Shown here one piece after another: positions 44,056-54,000 of a stretch of DNA of 64,000 nt. Every line of letters begins with the position of its first letter. The first letter of the stretch is position 1. Where the stretch lies: positions 1,364,001 to 1,428,000 of the forward strand of contig NZ_CP040932.1 in the NCBI RefSeq assembly GCF_006351965.1, in the 5' to 3' direction. The notes under the pieces are model-generated. The model worked only from the letters and a program-made list of their open reading frames with translations. It was not told where the DNA came from and made no database searches. Both the position numbers and the translations under genes were made by a program. Origin of the DNA: Oceanicola sp. D3 (lineage in GTDB: Bacteria; Pseudomonadota; Alphaproteobacteria; Rhodobacterales; Rhodobacteraceae).

Positions 44056-44951
44056 GTGGCGGCCTCCTCCTCGGCATGGGGCAGGGGGCGGCGCGGCGGG
44101 CGTTGGGGCGTGCGGTAGAGGAAATCGCGCATCACGAGGGTGACCGTGACGAAGGCCACGAAGAGCAGCAGATACCACGACCCCATCTTTGAAAAGCTCA
44201 CCATCTCCGTCCAATGCTGCCCCGGGTAGGCCCATGTGCCGGTTACCGTGCCGATATTCTCGGCCACCCAGACCATCAGCGCCACCAAAAAGGCCGTGAG
44301 CGGCAGTGGCATCCAGAGCGGGCGGGTGCCGACGTAGAACCAGACACGGGTGCGGGCGAAGAGCAGCACGGTGGCCGCAAAGAGCGCGAGGCGGATGTCG
44401 GGCAGGAAGTGATGGGCGAAGAAGTTGACGTAGATCGCCACCGCCAGCACCACCGTCATCCAGAACGGCGGGTAGGGGGCGAAGCGCATTTCGAAGATCC
44501 GCGCGACCCGGGCGATGTAGCTGCCGATGGAGGCATACATGAAGCCCGAGAACATCGGCACGCCCATGATCTTGAGCATGCCCGCCTCCGGGTAAGACCA
44601 GCTGCCCGCCTGCACCTTGAAGAATTCCATTGCCGTGCCGGTGAGGTGGAAGAGCGCGATGACCTTGGCTTCCTCCCATGTTTCCAGCCGCGCCCAGAGG
44701 AAGAGCACCTGCGTGGCGAGCGCGAAGACCACGAGAAAATCATAGCGGGCGACTGGCCAGCCCGGCTGCCAGATGGCCTTTGTGGCAAGGATCGCCACCA
44801 GCAGCAGCCCGCCGAAAAGCGCGGCCCAGCCCTGTTTGAGGGTGAACATGACCAGCTCGGCCAGCCAACCCGGCAGGCGGCGGCGGGCCCAGTCGCCCAT
44901 GCCGCGCTCAAGCCGGCGCGTGCCTCCGTCTATGTGGATGCGGGGGTCCAT
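44052..44951 (-). CDS. DUF817 integral membrane protein
   Basis: A 299-residue membrane protein with about eight helices. DUF817 features are WARLETWEEAKVIALFHLTGTAMEFFKVQ, SWSYPEAGMLKIMGVPMFSGFMYASIGSYI and the MVWVAENIGTVTGTWAYPGQ segment. The Glu and His residues within helices suggest cofactor or ion handling, but the function is unknown. Its ATG overlaps the barrel gene stop by one base (TGATG). Confidence 0.88.
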   Translation of the reverse strand: MDPRIHIDGGTRRLERGMGDWARRRLPGWLAELVMFTLKQGWAALFGGLLLVAILATKAIWQPGWPVARYDFLVVFALATQVLFLWARLETWEEAKVIALFHLTGTAMEFFKVQAGSWSYPEAGMLKIMGVPMFSGFMYASIGSYIARVARIFEMRFAPYPPFWMTVVLAVAIYVNFFAHHFLPDIRLALFAATVLLFARTRVWFYVGTRPLWMPLPLTAFLVALMVWVAENIGTVTGTWAYPGQHWTEMVSFSKMGSWYLLLFVAFVTVTLVMRDFLYRTPQRPPRRPLPHAEEEAAT

Positions 44952-46342
44952 CAGAAGGTGGATTTGAGCCCGAAGGTGATGCCGAAGGTTTCGGTGGCGT
45001 AAAGGTCTACGGTGCTGTCGTTCTTCTCCCAGCTCACGCCAACCTCGGGGGCAAAGCCGTAGTAATCGGCCTCTGCGAAGAAGAAGTTCACCCCGAGTTT
45101 GAGCCGGTCATCTTCGCGTTCGGTGCCGAAGAGCGCGCCCTCATAGTCCCGGTGTTCGAAGGCGGCAGACAATGTGGTTTCGGCGGTGAAGACCGGCTCT
45201 GCCAGTTGGAATGCGGCCGAGATCTTGCGGGCCGAATGGGCCACGAGGGCGCTGTCGGAGTTCACCTCCTTGGTGGAGGCGATAACGGTAAAGCGGCCCG
45301 CGTCGAACCGATGCGACACGCCGAGTTGGAGCTCGCTGGAAGAGAGCGAGCGGGCGGGGTTGTCGATCCGGTCCTGCCACTCCCCGAGCGCCGCCGCCCA
45401 GCCCGAGGTTTTGGGCGCAAGGCGGAAGGTTTGGCCAAGGCGGGCACGGGTGTAGGTGAGCAGCTCTTCGCCGCCATACCAGCTTTTGCCGATGGCAAGC
45501 TCTGCGTCGAAGAGGCCAAAGCCGGGGCCCTTCGCGTCGCGCGGGCGGGGTTTGGGCGCGCGGGTGATGCCGAAGGACAGCTCGGCGGAGGTATAGGCAT
45601 AATCGCTTGCGTCGGCCTGCGGTGCCTGATCCTGTGCCTCGCCAGACAGCCAGTAGCGCTTGGCCTCCACGCTGCCGCCAAAGCGCAGGATGGTGCGGCG
45701 GCCTGAGCGGATGCGGTATTCGGTGGAAAGCCCGAGGGCCAGCTCGGTGCCCGAGAGCGCCTGCGCATCGCCGGAGAGGGCAAAGCTGAGGCCGCCAATC
45801 TCGATCCGGTCCGAGGCGGCGCCGTTGTTGATGTTGGAAGAGGGCGTCAGCGAGAGGGTGACGGAGCTGCGCCAAGGGTTGCGCCCGCGCACATAGGCAA
45901 AGTCGCGCTGTGCGCCGGTGCGGGCGGCGTCGCTTGGGGCGAACTCGGCAGCCCGGCGCAGCCAGAACTGGGCACGGGTGCGCTTTTCATCCGAGGCGAG
46001 GGCTTGCGCCATGGCGATGGAGGCGTGGTAGCGCTCCTTGTCACCCGAGGCGGATTTCCAGGCCTGGCGGGCATAGGATTGCGCTTCGTCGTAACGCCCC
46101 AGCGCGCGTGCGGCGCGGCTGGCGGTGGTGGCGGCGGCCACATCGCCGGGGTCGAGCGCGAGGAGGGCGCGGGCGAGATCGAGCCCGTAGGCAGGTTGCC
46201 CCGAAAGCACCGCTTGGGCGGCGATCTTGCGGGTTTCTTCCGGTGTTACGGTGCGCGATTGCGCGAGGGCAGGGGCCGTCAGCAGCAGGAGCGCAAGCAA
46301 GCTGCGCCCCAGCATAAGCCCGAAGCCACGGGCCGGGCGCAT
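44951..46342 (-). CDS. Slam-like outer-membrane barrel protein (type XI secretion)
   Basis: A 463-residue exported protein (signal end ALAQ-SR, about residue 28). Residues ~35-150 are helical TPR-like repeats (TRKIAAQAVLSGQPAYGLDLARALLALDPGDVAAA...). From about residue 155, starting NPWRSSVTLSLTPSSNINNG, alternating strands build a beta-barrel that ends in Phe (TFGITFGLKSTF), as for outer-membrane proteins. This two-part layout matches DUF560/Slam, which moves surface lipoproteins across the outer membrane. The gene is 3 bases after a candidate substrate. Confidence 0.82.
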   Translation of the reverse strand: MRPARGFGLMLGRSLLALLLLTAPALAQSRTVTPEETRKIAAQAVLSGQPAYGLDLARALLALDPGDVAAATTASRAARALGRYDEAQSYARQAWKSASGDKERYHASIAMAQALASDEKRTRAQFWLRRAAEFAPSDAARTGAQRDFAYVRGRNPWRSSVTLSLTPSSNINNGAASDRIEIGGLSFALSGDAQALSGTELALGLSTEYRIRSGRRTILRFGGSVEAKRYWLSGEAQDQAPQADASDYAYTSAELSFGITRAPKPRPRDAKGPGFGLFDAELAIGKSWYGGEELLTYTRARLGQTFRLAPKTSGWAAALGEWQDRIDNPARSLSSSELQLGVSHRFDAGRFTVIASTKEVNSDSALVAHSARKISAAFQLAEPVFTAETTLSAAFEHRDYEGALFGTEREDDRLKLGVNFFFAEADYYGFAPEVGVSWEKNDSTVDLYATETFGITFGLKSTF

Positions 46343-46345
46343 GGC

Positions 46346-47323
46346 TTACGGATCCGTTGCGATGAAGACGCCGGTTTCCTGCGCGTCGAAGGTATCGACC
46401 ACGTCCGGGTCCGGGTTGCCGCCCGCGTCGACGCCCGTTTCGGAGGCCGGTCCGGTGATGACAATCAGGCCAACGATCTCTTCGGAGTTGGGGCCGGCGA
46501 AGGCACCTTCCCACGAACCGGTTTCAAACGTGTCGCCGGCGTTGGTGCCGGTCCGGTCTAGAGATGTTGCAGAACCGTCGAAGATGAAGCCCTGATCATC
46601 GGCAGAGGCGGTGGCCAGCGCGATGGAGGGCAGCGTGCCAAGGAAGTTTCCGGCAGTGTCGTAAACGTTGCGCACGCCGATGGTGCCTTCGATCGCGCCG
46701 GTGGTTTCGAAGTCCAGGAAGTCGACCTCGATCGTGGCGGTGGCGGTGGTGAAGGTTACGTCGCCGGAGCCGGTGCCGTAGGTGGAGACCCGGACGCCTG
46801 CATAGTTGCCCTCGTAGACAGCTTCGCCATCTCGTGCGATGTCGGGGGCCGACACGCCGTTGCGTGTATACTGCGCACCGCCCCAGCCGAAGCGGTTGTA
46901 ATCGCCGGTGGCGACAGCGGAGGCTGTGGTGTAGGTGCCAGCGCCGTAAACTGCAAAGTACTTGCGCCGGTTGGTCTCAGCCGTCTCGTCGCCGCTTTCA
47001 TACTGCTGGAAGGGGTTGCCGGTGGCTTCCACAGCAGCGAGCCCCATGTAGGTGTAGCGCTCGTCAACAGTGCCTTCCGGGCCGTCGAAAGGCAGGTTGT
47101 CGATGGTGAGCGTATTGTCGGCGTTCAGCGTTATGCCCGTGACATCGCCCTGAAGGCGGCGGGTGGTGGTGCCGGTGGTGACTGCACTGTCATTTGCCGG
47201 GCTGCCGCTGTCGGATCCGGTCTCTTCGCCAGCGGAAGGCCCGCTGGTCACCGGGTTGAGGTCGCCCCCCGAGCAGGCCGCAAGGGAGGTAAGGAGTGTG
47301 ATCGCGGTAATGCTGGAGCGCAT
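46346..47323 (-). CDS. predicted Slam-dependent surface lipoprotein (TbpB-like barrel)
   Basis: A 325-residue lipoprotein (lipobox SLAAC, Cys about residue 17), followed by a Gly/Ser/Thr/Asp-rich linker to ~55. A handle region (TLTIDNLPFDGPEGTVDERYTY) and a barrel-like end follow; the latter has SWEGAFAGPNSEEIVGLIVI, the pattern seen in the C-terminal lobes of transferrin-binding-protein-like surface lipoproteins. It is the first gene of the operon. No TonB receptor lies near, so the ligand is unknown. Confidence 0.78.
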   Translation of the reverse strand: MRSSITAITLLTSLAACSGGDLNPVTSGPSAGEETGSDSGSPANDSAVTTGTTTRRLQGDVTGITLNADNTLTIDNLPFDGPEGTVDERYTYMGLAAVEATGNPFQQYESGDETAETNRRKYFAVYGAGTYTTASAVATGDYNRFGWGGAQYTRNGVSAPDIARDGEAVYEGNYAGVRVSTYGTGSGDVTFTTATATIEVDFLDFETTGAIEGTIGVRNVYDTAGNFLGTLPSIALATASADDQGFIFDGSATSLDRTGTNAGDTFETGSWEGAFAGPNSEEIVGLIVITGPASETGVDAGGNPDPDVVDTFDAQETGVFIATDP

Positions 47324-47462
47324 GGTGGACTCGTCCGTTTTTTGTATCTGCTCTTATTTGGCGGCTAGGTTTCCTGCGCTGGGCCAAGAAGTCAACGATT
47401 TGTGAGGTCACCTGCCCGCGAAAGGCGCAACCGTTGCCGAACTATCGCCCTTAGAGCGCTTT

Positions 47463-47507
47463 TACCACATCCGGGGGGCGCTTTTCGCCGGGCCGCGAGA
47501 TGTGGTA
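47463..47507. promoter_or_regulatory. 9-bp inverted repeat upstream of thyA
   Basis: TACCACATC at 47463-47471 and GATGTGGTA at 47499-47507 are exact inverted copies, 27 bases apart, with an inner GC-rich palindrome. It ends 30 bases before the thyA start, so it could be an operator or an RNA hairpin in the thyA leader. Confidence 0.45.
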
Positions 47508-47537
47508 GAGCAGGGGCGCAGCAAACTGGGGGAATCG

Positions 47538-48847
<1,310 letters not shown>

Positions 48848-48861
48848 CACCTTGGTGGGGT

Positions 48862-48884
48862 GGTGGGCAGATTGCCCACCCTAC
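48862..48884. repeat. 23-bp GTGGGCA/TGCCCAC palindrome, copy 2
   Basis: Identical to the copies at 30257 and 58973, in the same orientation. It lies in the 60-base gap between folA and modA and could act as a transcriptional attenuator between them. Confidence 0.85.
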
Positions 48885-48907
48885 GGCGGGGCGCTAGGGT
48901 TTGCGCC

Positions 48908-49612
48908 ATGAAACGAATTTTCCTTTCAGCTCTGGTTGCCTTGGCCTGCCTGCCGCTGCGGGCCGAGCCTGTGACGGTGTTCGCCGCCGCCTCGCTGAAG
49001 GGCGCGATGGACGAGGTGGTGGCCGCCTGGGGCGGGGAGGCGCGGATCTCTTACGCGGGGTCTTCGGCGCTGGCTCGGCAGATTGAGGCGGGGGCGCCTG
49101 CGGATGTGTTTATCTCGGCCAACCCGGACTGGCTGGACTGGCTGGAGGCGCAGGGCGTGGCGCTAGAGCGGGCCGATTTACTGAGCAATTCCATGGTGTT
49201 GGTGTCGCGGGCGGATGACCTGCGCGTCGGGATCGACCAGTTGAAGGGCGATGACCGGGTGGCCATGGCGCTGGTGGAGGCCGTGCCCGCAGGGATCTAC
49301 GGCAAGGCGGCGCTGGAAAGTTTGGCGCTTTGGGAGAGCGTGGGGCCGCGCGTGGTGCAGGCCGACAACGTGCGCGCGGCGCTGGCGCTGGTGGCGCTGG
49401 GAGAAGCGCCGCTGGGCCTTGTTTATGCAACCGACGCGCTGGCGGAGCCGGGGGTGGCGGTGGTGGCCACGTTTCCGGAGGGCAGCCACCCGCCGATCCG
49501 CTACCCGGTGGCGGCGCTGACAGAGGCGGGTGCGCCGGTGATGGCATTTTTGCAAGGTGCTGAAGCCGCAGAGATTTTTGCCCGCCACGGCTTTGGGCTG
49601 GTGTCAGAGTGA
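48908..49612 (+). CDS. modA: molybdate ABC transporter, periplasmic binding protein
   Basis: A 234-residue protein with a signal peptide (LRA-EP), then VTVFAAASLKGAMDEV (the classical ModA start), YAGSSALARQIEAGAPADVFISAN and QADNVRAALALVALGEAPLGLVYATDA. It binds molybdate or tungstate. The modB start overlaps its stop. Molybdate is needed by the molybdenum hydroxylase at 62.2 kb, though the link is by function only. Confidence 0.94.
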   Translation: MKRIFLSALVALACLPLRAEPVTVFAAASLKGAMDEVVAAWGGEARISYAGSSALARQIEAGAPADVFISANPDWLDWLEAQGVALERADLLSNSMVLVSRADDLRVGIDQLKGDDRVAMALVEAVPAGIYGKAALESLALWESVGPRVVQADNVRAALALVALGEAPLGLVYATDALAEPGVAVVATFPEGSHPPIRYPVAALTEAGAPVMAFLQGAEAAEIFARHGFGLVSE

Positions 49613-50301
49613 GCTGGCTTGGCCCGCAGGAGTGGGCGGCGGTTGCGCTTTCGCTCAAGGTGGCCTTCTGGGCCACGCTCTTTGCGCTGCCGCCGGGCAT
49701 CTTCGTGGCCGTGGCGCTGGCGCGCTGGCGCTTTCCGGGCCGCGAGATCGTGAACGGGCTGGTGCATTTGCCGCTGGTGTTGCCCCCGGTCGTGACCGGA
49801 TACCTGCTGCTAGTGACCTTTGGCACAAAGGGCTGGCTGGGCGGGGCGCTGGCCGAGGTTGGCGTGGTCTTCGCCTTCCGCTGGACAGGCGCGGCGCTGG
49901 CGGCTGGGATCATGGGATTTCCGTTGCTTGTCAGGGCGATACGGCTTTCGGTCGAGGCGGTCGACCCGAAGCTGGAGCAGGCGGCGGCAACGCTGGGGGC
50001 CTCGCGGTTTTGGGTGTTTGTCACGGTGACATTGCCGCTGATCCTGCCCGGGGTCATCGCGGGCGGGGTGTTGGCCTTCGCCAAGGCGATGGGCGAGTTT
50101 GGCGCGACGATCACCTTTGTTTCCAACATCCCCGGCGAAACCCAGACCTTGCCGCTGGCGGTGCATAACTTCATGCAGGTGCCGGGCGCGGAGGCCTCGG
50201 CCTGGCGGCTGGTGGTGGTGTCGCTGGTGGTGGCGATGGGGGCCTTGCTGCTGAGCGAGTGGCTCTCGCGCCGGGTGGCGGCACGGGTGGCCGGGCGATG
50301 A
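49609..50301 (+). CDS. modB: molybdate ABC transporter permease
   Basis: A 230-residue membrane protein with five to six helices, starting at the GTGA overlap. The coupling loop has the EAA-type motif GASRFWVFVTVTLPLILPGVIAG. LPPVVTGYLLL and GEFGATITFVSNIPGETQT are typical ModB residues. Confidence 0.95.
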   Translation: MSWLGPQEWAAVALSLKVAFWATLFALPPGIFVAVALARWRFPGREIVNGLVHLPLVLPPVVTGYLLLVTFGTKGWLGGALAEVGVVFAFRWTGAALAAGIMGFPLLVRAIRLSVEAVDPKLEQAAATLGASRFWVFVTVTLPLILPGVIAGGVLAFAKAMGEFGATITFVSNIPGETQTLPLAVHNFMQVPGAEASAWRLVVVSLVVAMGALLLSEWLSRRVAARVAGR

Positions 50302-51368
50302 CGCTGGAGGTGGCGATCAAGGTGGCGCAGGGAGGCTTCACGCTGGATGTGGAGTTTGCCGCGCCGCCGGGGATCACCGTGCTCTATGGCCGCTCGGGGG
50401 CCGGGAAGACGAGCATTATCAATGCGGTGGCCGGCCTGGCGCGGCCTGCGGCGGGGCGGATTGCGGTGGATGGCGAGGTGCTGTTTGATCGCGCCCTTGG
50501 CGTGAACCTGCCCGCGCACAAGCGCCGGATGGGCTGCATTTTTCAGGATGCGCGGCTGTTTCCGCATCTCACCGTGGCGCAAAACCTGCGCTATGGGCGC
50601 TGGTTTTCCAAGGCCGGGCCACAGGAGGCGCGGGTGGTGGAGATGCTCGGGATCGGGCCGCTGTTGGGGCGTCGCCCCGGCGCGCTTTCGGGCGGCGAGC
50701 GGCAGCGGGTGGCGATTGGGCGGGCGCTGATGGCGGGGCCACGGATGCTGCTGGCCGATGAGCCGCTTGCCGCGCTGGACGAGGCCCGGAAGGCGGAGAT
50801 TTTGCCCTATTTCGAGCGGCTGCGTGACGAGATGGGCGTTCCGGTGCTCTATGTCTCTCACGCGCCCGCCGAGGTGGCGCGGCTGGCCACCACGGTGGTG
50901 GCGCTCGATGGCGGGCGGGTGCTTCGGCAAGGGCCGGCGGCAGAGGTGCTGGGAGATCCGCGGGTGACGCCGCTTGGCCCGCGGGCCGCTGGCTCGGTGG
51001 TGGAGGCGCGGGTGATCCGGCACCACGATGACGGGCTTTCAGAGCTGGAAGCAGGCGGGCTGAAGCTGCATCTTCCGGCGGTAAGCCACTCGGAAGGCTC
51101 GGTTTTGCGGGTTCATATCGCAGCGGGGGACGTGATGCTGGCGACCGAAAGGCCGCAGGGCATATCGGCGCTGAACGTCTGGCCCGCGACAGTGAGTGAC
51201 GTTCGGCTTGGCGAGGGGCCGGGCGCGATTGCGCGGCTGGATGCGGGCGGGCAGGTGGTGTTGGCGCGAATTACCCGCCGCTCGGTTGAGGCGTTGGGGC
51301 TGGCACCGGGGCGCGAGGTGTTTGCCGTGCTCAAGGCGGTTTCGGTCGCGCCGGAGAGCGTGGCTTAA
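50298..51368 (+). CDS. modC: molybdate ABC transporter ATP-binding protein
   Basis: A 356-residue ABC ATPase. It has Walker A YGRSGAGKTS, CIFQDARLFPHLTV, signature LSGGERQRVAIGRAL, Walker B MLLADEPLAALD and the switch His in YVSHAP. A TOBE molybdate-sensing domain follows from ~280 (ISALNVWPATVSDVRLGEG... RITRRSVEALGLAPG). It starts in the ATGA overlap with modB. Confidence 0.96.
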   Translation: MTLEVAIKVAQGGFTLDVEFAAPPGITVLYGRSGAGKTSIINAVAGLARPAAGRIAVDGEVLFDRALGVNLPAHKRRMGCIFQDARLFPHLTVAQNLRYGRWFSKAGPQEARVVEMLGIGPLLGRRPGALSGGERQRVAIGRALMAGPRMLLADEPLAALDEARKAEILPYFERLRDEMGVPVLYVSHAPAEVARLATTVVALDGGRVLRQGPAAEVLGDPRVTPLGPRAAGSVVEARVIRHHDDGLSELEAGGLKLHLPAVSHSEGSVLRVHIAAGDVMLATERPQGISALNVWPATVSDVRLGEGPGAIARLDAGGQVVLARITRRSVEALGLAPGREVFAVLKAVSVAPESVA

Positions 51369-51479
51369 CGATTTATCAACACACCGTTTCCATTCTGGAA
51401 ATTGAAATGTGGCAGAAACGCCTTCAGACTGCTGAGAATTGGCGGTCTGCTCCCATCGGAGGTGGGCGAAGGAGGTATG

Positions 51480-51779
51480 ATGTTTGGACGTGTTTCGCTG
51501 GCTGTCGCCGGTTTGATCCTTGGGGCGGGTGCTGTGATGGCGCAGGGCAAGCCTGATGCGCCCCGTATTTATGCCTACCCGGGTGAGAACTTTTGCCCGA
51601 CCGGGCTACAGCCCGTTACCATCAGCGGCGTGATCTGCTGTGGCACGCCGAACCAGAAAGTGAGCTACGCTTCGATGAAGGCCACGCCTGCCCCAGTGCG
51701 GCGCCAGAAGGTTGTGCGCCGCAAAGCGTCGACGGGCTACCTCTGGCATGGCGGCAAGGGCGTTGAGCCCGACGAATAG
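51480..51779 (+). CDS. small exported protein
   Basis: A 99-residue protein; two ATGs (51477, 51480) follow AAGGAGG, the second better spaced. A signal peptide ends near VMAQ-GK. The mature part has a FCPTGLQPVTISGVICCGTP segment, with Cys pairs probably in disulfides, and a Lys/Arg-rich tail. It is followed by a clear terminator. Function unknown. Confidence 0.7.
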   Translation: MFGRVSLAVAGLILGAGAVMAQGKPDAPRIYAYPGENFCPTGLQPVTISGVICCGTPNQKVSYASMKATPAPVRRQKVVRRKASTGYLWHGGKGVEPDE

Positions 51780-51806
51780 GGCCAGCCAGCCAAGTGTAAG
51801 GAGAGG

Positions 51807-51836
51807 GGCCGGCGGAGTGATCCGACGGCCTTTTTT
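51807..51836 (+). terminator. intrinsic terminator
   Basis: GGCCGGCGGA, loop GTGA, TCCGACGGCC, then six Ts: a strong rho-independent terminator 27 bases after the small exported gene. Confidence 0.85.
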
Positions 51837-51870
51837 CATTGGGTGTCAGGTGCTTGGCCTGAGCTACCGC

Positions 51871-52077
51871 TTAGAGCAGCTTGAGGTCGCCCGCGCTTTC
51901 GCGGCCATCCCGACCGGGGATCATATCGTAGCTGATCTTCTGATTGTCGGCCAAGCCAGTCAGGCCTGCGCGCTCTACGGCCGAGATGTGAACGAACACA
52001 TCCTTGCCGCCATCATCGGGCGCAATAAACCCATAACCCTTAGTCGTATTGAACCATTTCACGGTGCCGGTGGGCAT
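51871..52077 (-). CDS. cspA: cold-shock protein (CspA family)
   Basis: A 68-residue OB-fold protein with RNP motifs KGYGFIAP and VFVHIS, and the usual GTVKWFN start. It binds single-stranded RNA or DNA. The gap upstream (52078-52280) is long enough for the cold-regulated leader usual in csp genes, but I cannot define one. Confidence 0.93.
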   Translation of the reverse strand: MPTGTVKWFNTTKGYGFIAPDDGGKDVFVHISAVERAGLTGLADNQKISYDMIPGRDGRESAGDLKLL

Positions 52078-52280
52078 TCCGTATCTCCCTCTTATAGTCC
52101 GGCCCTTAACCTGCGGGCCGTATGCAGTCCGGTCTTCAGTCTTCCGGTCCGCTTTAGAGGCAGTATCGGTCGTGAAGTCTCCGTAGGTCAGAGGATTGTG
52201 GCGTGATGTAAAAAACGCAAGACAAAGCGGGTAATTTGCGGGGATTCTCGCAAGTACTGGCGAAAAAAGGGGCGAATGCG

Positions 52281-52595
52281 ATGAAAATTTATGGGCTAAA
52301 AACCTGCGATACTTGCCGAAAAGCAGTGAAAACGAGTGGCGGGGCGCTGCAGGATGTGCGCGAAAATCCGCTTACGCCAGAGGAGCTGGGCCGGTTTTGG
52401 GCGACCTTCGGGGACGCTTTGGTGAACCGGAAATCGACCACGTGGCGGCAGCTGAGCGAGGCTGAACGGGCGGAGGAGCCGCTGGCCCTGCTGGCCGCGC
52501 ATCCGACGTTGATGAAGCGGCCCGTGGTGGAAAAAGACGGGCAGCTTTGGCTCGGTTGGGGGCCGGATGTGCGGGCGGAACTGGGCTTTGCGTGA
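52281..52595 (+). CDS. ArsC/Spx-family thioredoxin-fold protein
   Basis: A 104-residue protein beginning KIYGLKTCDTCRKAVK (CxxC at Cys9 and Cys12), then ENPLTPEELGRFWATFG and KRPVVEKDGQLWLGWGPD, which includes the second-half motif of ArsC-like enzymes. It could be an arsenate reductase-like or Spx-type regulator; without neighbouring ars genes the former is doubtful. Starts after AAAAGGGGCG. Confidence 0.88.
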   Translation: MKIYGLKTCDTCRKAVKTSGGALQDVRENPLTPEELGRFWATFGDALVNRKSTTWRQLSEAERAEEPLALLAAHPTLMKRPVVEKDGQLWLGWGPDVRAELGFA

Positions 52596-52621
52596 ATGCC
52601 CGTATGGTCCGGCTTGAGGGG

Positions 52622-52693
52622 CGTTAACCCGAAAAAGTTAACCGGCAACATCTCATGCACATCCTATGCACATCTGATGCACAGGGAATTTTT
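52622..52693 (+). repeat. ~70-bp element with GTTAAC and three 11-bp-phased ATGCACA units, copy 2
   Basis: CGTTAACCC, a second GTTAACC, GGCAACATC, then three 11-mers each containing ATGCACA, then AATTTTTG. It has the same order as the copy at 23000-23069. An inverted GGTTAACGC follows at about 52708. It lies between two convergent genes, so its purpose is less likely a promoter. Confidence 0.7.
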
Positions 52694-52735
52694 GCAAAAT
52701 GGCGGAGGGTTAACGCGCCGCGCAGTTGGGTGCGG

Positions 52736-53302
52736 TCAGGCGGGGGCCGCGCTGGGGCTGCGCAAGGCGGTGAGCGCGCGATCCACCGAGATCGGCCCCG
52801 CGCCGCGTAGCACCAGCACGCCGAGCGCGAAGATCCAGAAGGCGCGCTGATCGAGCAGCAGGGCATCCGAGGACACATCGAACCACGCGCCGATATCACC
52901 GCCGCTTACGCCGTGGCCGTGGACATCAACCACGCTTTGCACGAGCACGAAGCCGATCATCGCCGCAGAGGCCAGCCGGGTGAAGAGGCCGATGACGATG
53001 GCAACCGGCAGCAGCACCTCGGCCCATGTGCCCGCGAGGGTGACGGCCCAGTGAAAGACGCCAAGCTGCGAGATGTCATAGCTCACCGCCTCCATCGCCT
53101 TGGGGAAGATGGTGACATAGGCCCCGGCGTCGGGCCGGAAGAGGCCAAGCACCCCTTCGCCAAATTTGGAGAGGCCGGAGTTGAGGTAATAGACCAGCAG
53201 CACCCCGGCGAAGACGAGGCGGGCGAGGCTGGGGATAAGCCAAGGCGCGGCCCCTTCGAGGCGGAGGACGGCGGCATCGTAGAGGCTGAGAAGGCGGGTC
53301 AT
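52736..53302 (-). CDS. bufD: DoxX-family membrane protein of the bufferin operon
   Basis: A 188-residue membrane protein with four to five helices. DoxX features are SLARLVFAGVLLVYYLNSGLSKFGEG, WAEVLLPVAIVIGLFTRLAS and RAFWIFALGVLVLRG. It starts in the ATGA at the end of the bufC gene. DoxX genes close the operons that make copper-binding bufferins; the role is unproven, maybe electron supply or export. Confidence 0.88.
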   Translation of the reverse strand: MTRLLSLYDAAVLRLEGAAPWLIPSLARLVFAGVLLVYYLNSGLSKFGEGVLGLFRPDAGAYVTIFPKAMEAVSYDISQLGVFHWAVTLAGTWAEVLLPVAIVIGLFTRLASAAMIGFVLVQSVVDVHGHGVSGGDIGAWFDVSSDALLLDQRAFWIFALGVLVLRGAGPISVDRALTALRSPSAAPA

Positions 53303-54000
53303 GGCTGAACCTCCGTGATTGCGCCGCCAGAGATCAGGGCGGCGAGGGTGCTGGTGATGTCGAGGCCATCGGGCGTGGCCTCTTCGAGGGTGTCACCGCG
53401 AAGAAGCGCGGCGAGAAAGGCACCTGCGGCGGGGGGCAGCGGGGTGAGCTGCGGGTCAAACCCCGGGCGGGTGACGAGAACGGTTTGGGCCTGCGCCTCG
53501 GGCTTGGGGCCTTCGCCACGGGTATAGAGCCAGATGGCGTGAATGGGGTAGGGCGAAGCGACGGAGCGCAGGGAGGGTGCCAGCACGAGGCGGCTCTGCG
53601 GCGTGATCTCAGCCGGGTCGGCCGGGGTGCTGTCGGCCGCGTGGTAGCTTTCGCGCAGGGCCTGCTCCAGCCGGGCGACATCTGCGAGGTAGGCGATGTG
53701 GGCGACGGGCGGGAAGGCCTTGAGGAAGGCCGGGAAGCTGGTGCCCCATGTCGCGATGCGCGGATCGCGGGGTGGCTCGGCGCGCACGTAGTGGCCGGCC
53801 ATTGCACTGAAAAACTCGTCACCAACGATCTTGAGCACGACGGGGAAGGCCTCTGCCAGCGCCTCGCTGAGGGAGACGACAACGTTGTTGCGATAGACAT
53901 CGAAGCGCTTGCCAGCGGGGCGGCCCTTTGGGTCAACCAAGCCGTCGGGCACGGGGGCATCCGGCGCGAGGAGGGCGCTATGGAAGGCGGATTGGCTCAT
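53299..54000 (-). CDS. bufC: DUF2063 partner protein (BufC/MbnC-like)
   Basis: A 233-residue protein. The DUF2063 start [59 protein letters not shown] is clear, followed by [19 protein letters not shown]. It should bind the precursor leader and hold it in the DUF692 oxidase. It has ATGA overlaps with both neighbours, so it is translated as a unit. Confidence 0.9.
   Translation of the reverse strand: MSQSAFHSALLAPDAPVPDGLVDPKGRPAGKRFDVYRNNVVVSLSEALAEAFPVVLKIVGDEFFSAMAGHYVRAEPPRDPRIATWGTSFPAFLKAFPPVAHIAYLADVARLEQALRESYHAADSTPADPAEITPQSRLVLAPSLRSVASPYPIHAIWLYTRGEGPKPEAQAQTVLVTRPGFDPQLTPLPPAAGAFLAALLRGDTLEEATPDGLDITSTLAALISGGAITEVQP

Noticed and set aside
52622-52650. CtrA-binding site (TTAA-N7-TTAA)
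   Set aside because: The two TTAA cores are 10 bases apart rather than 7.
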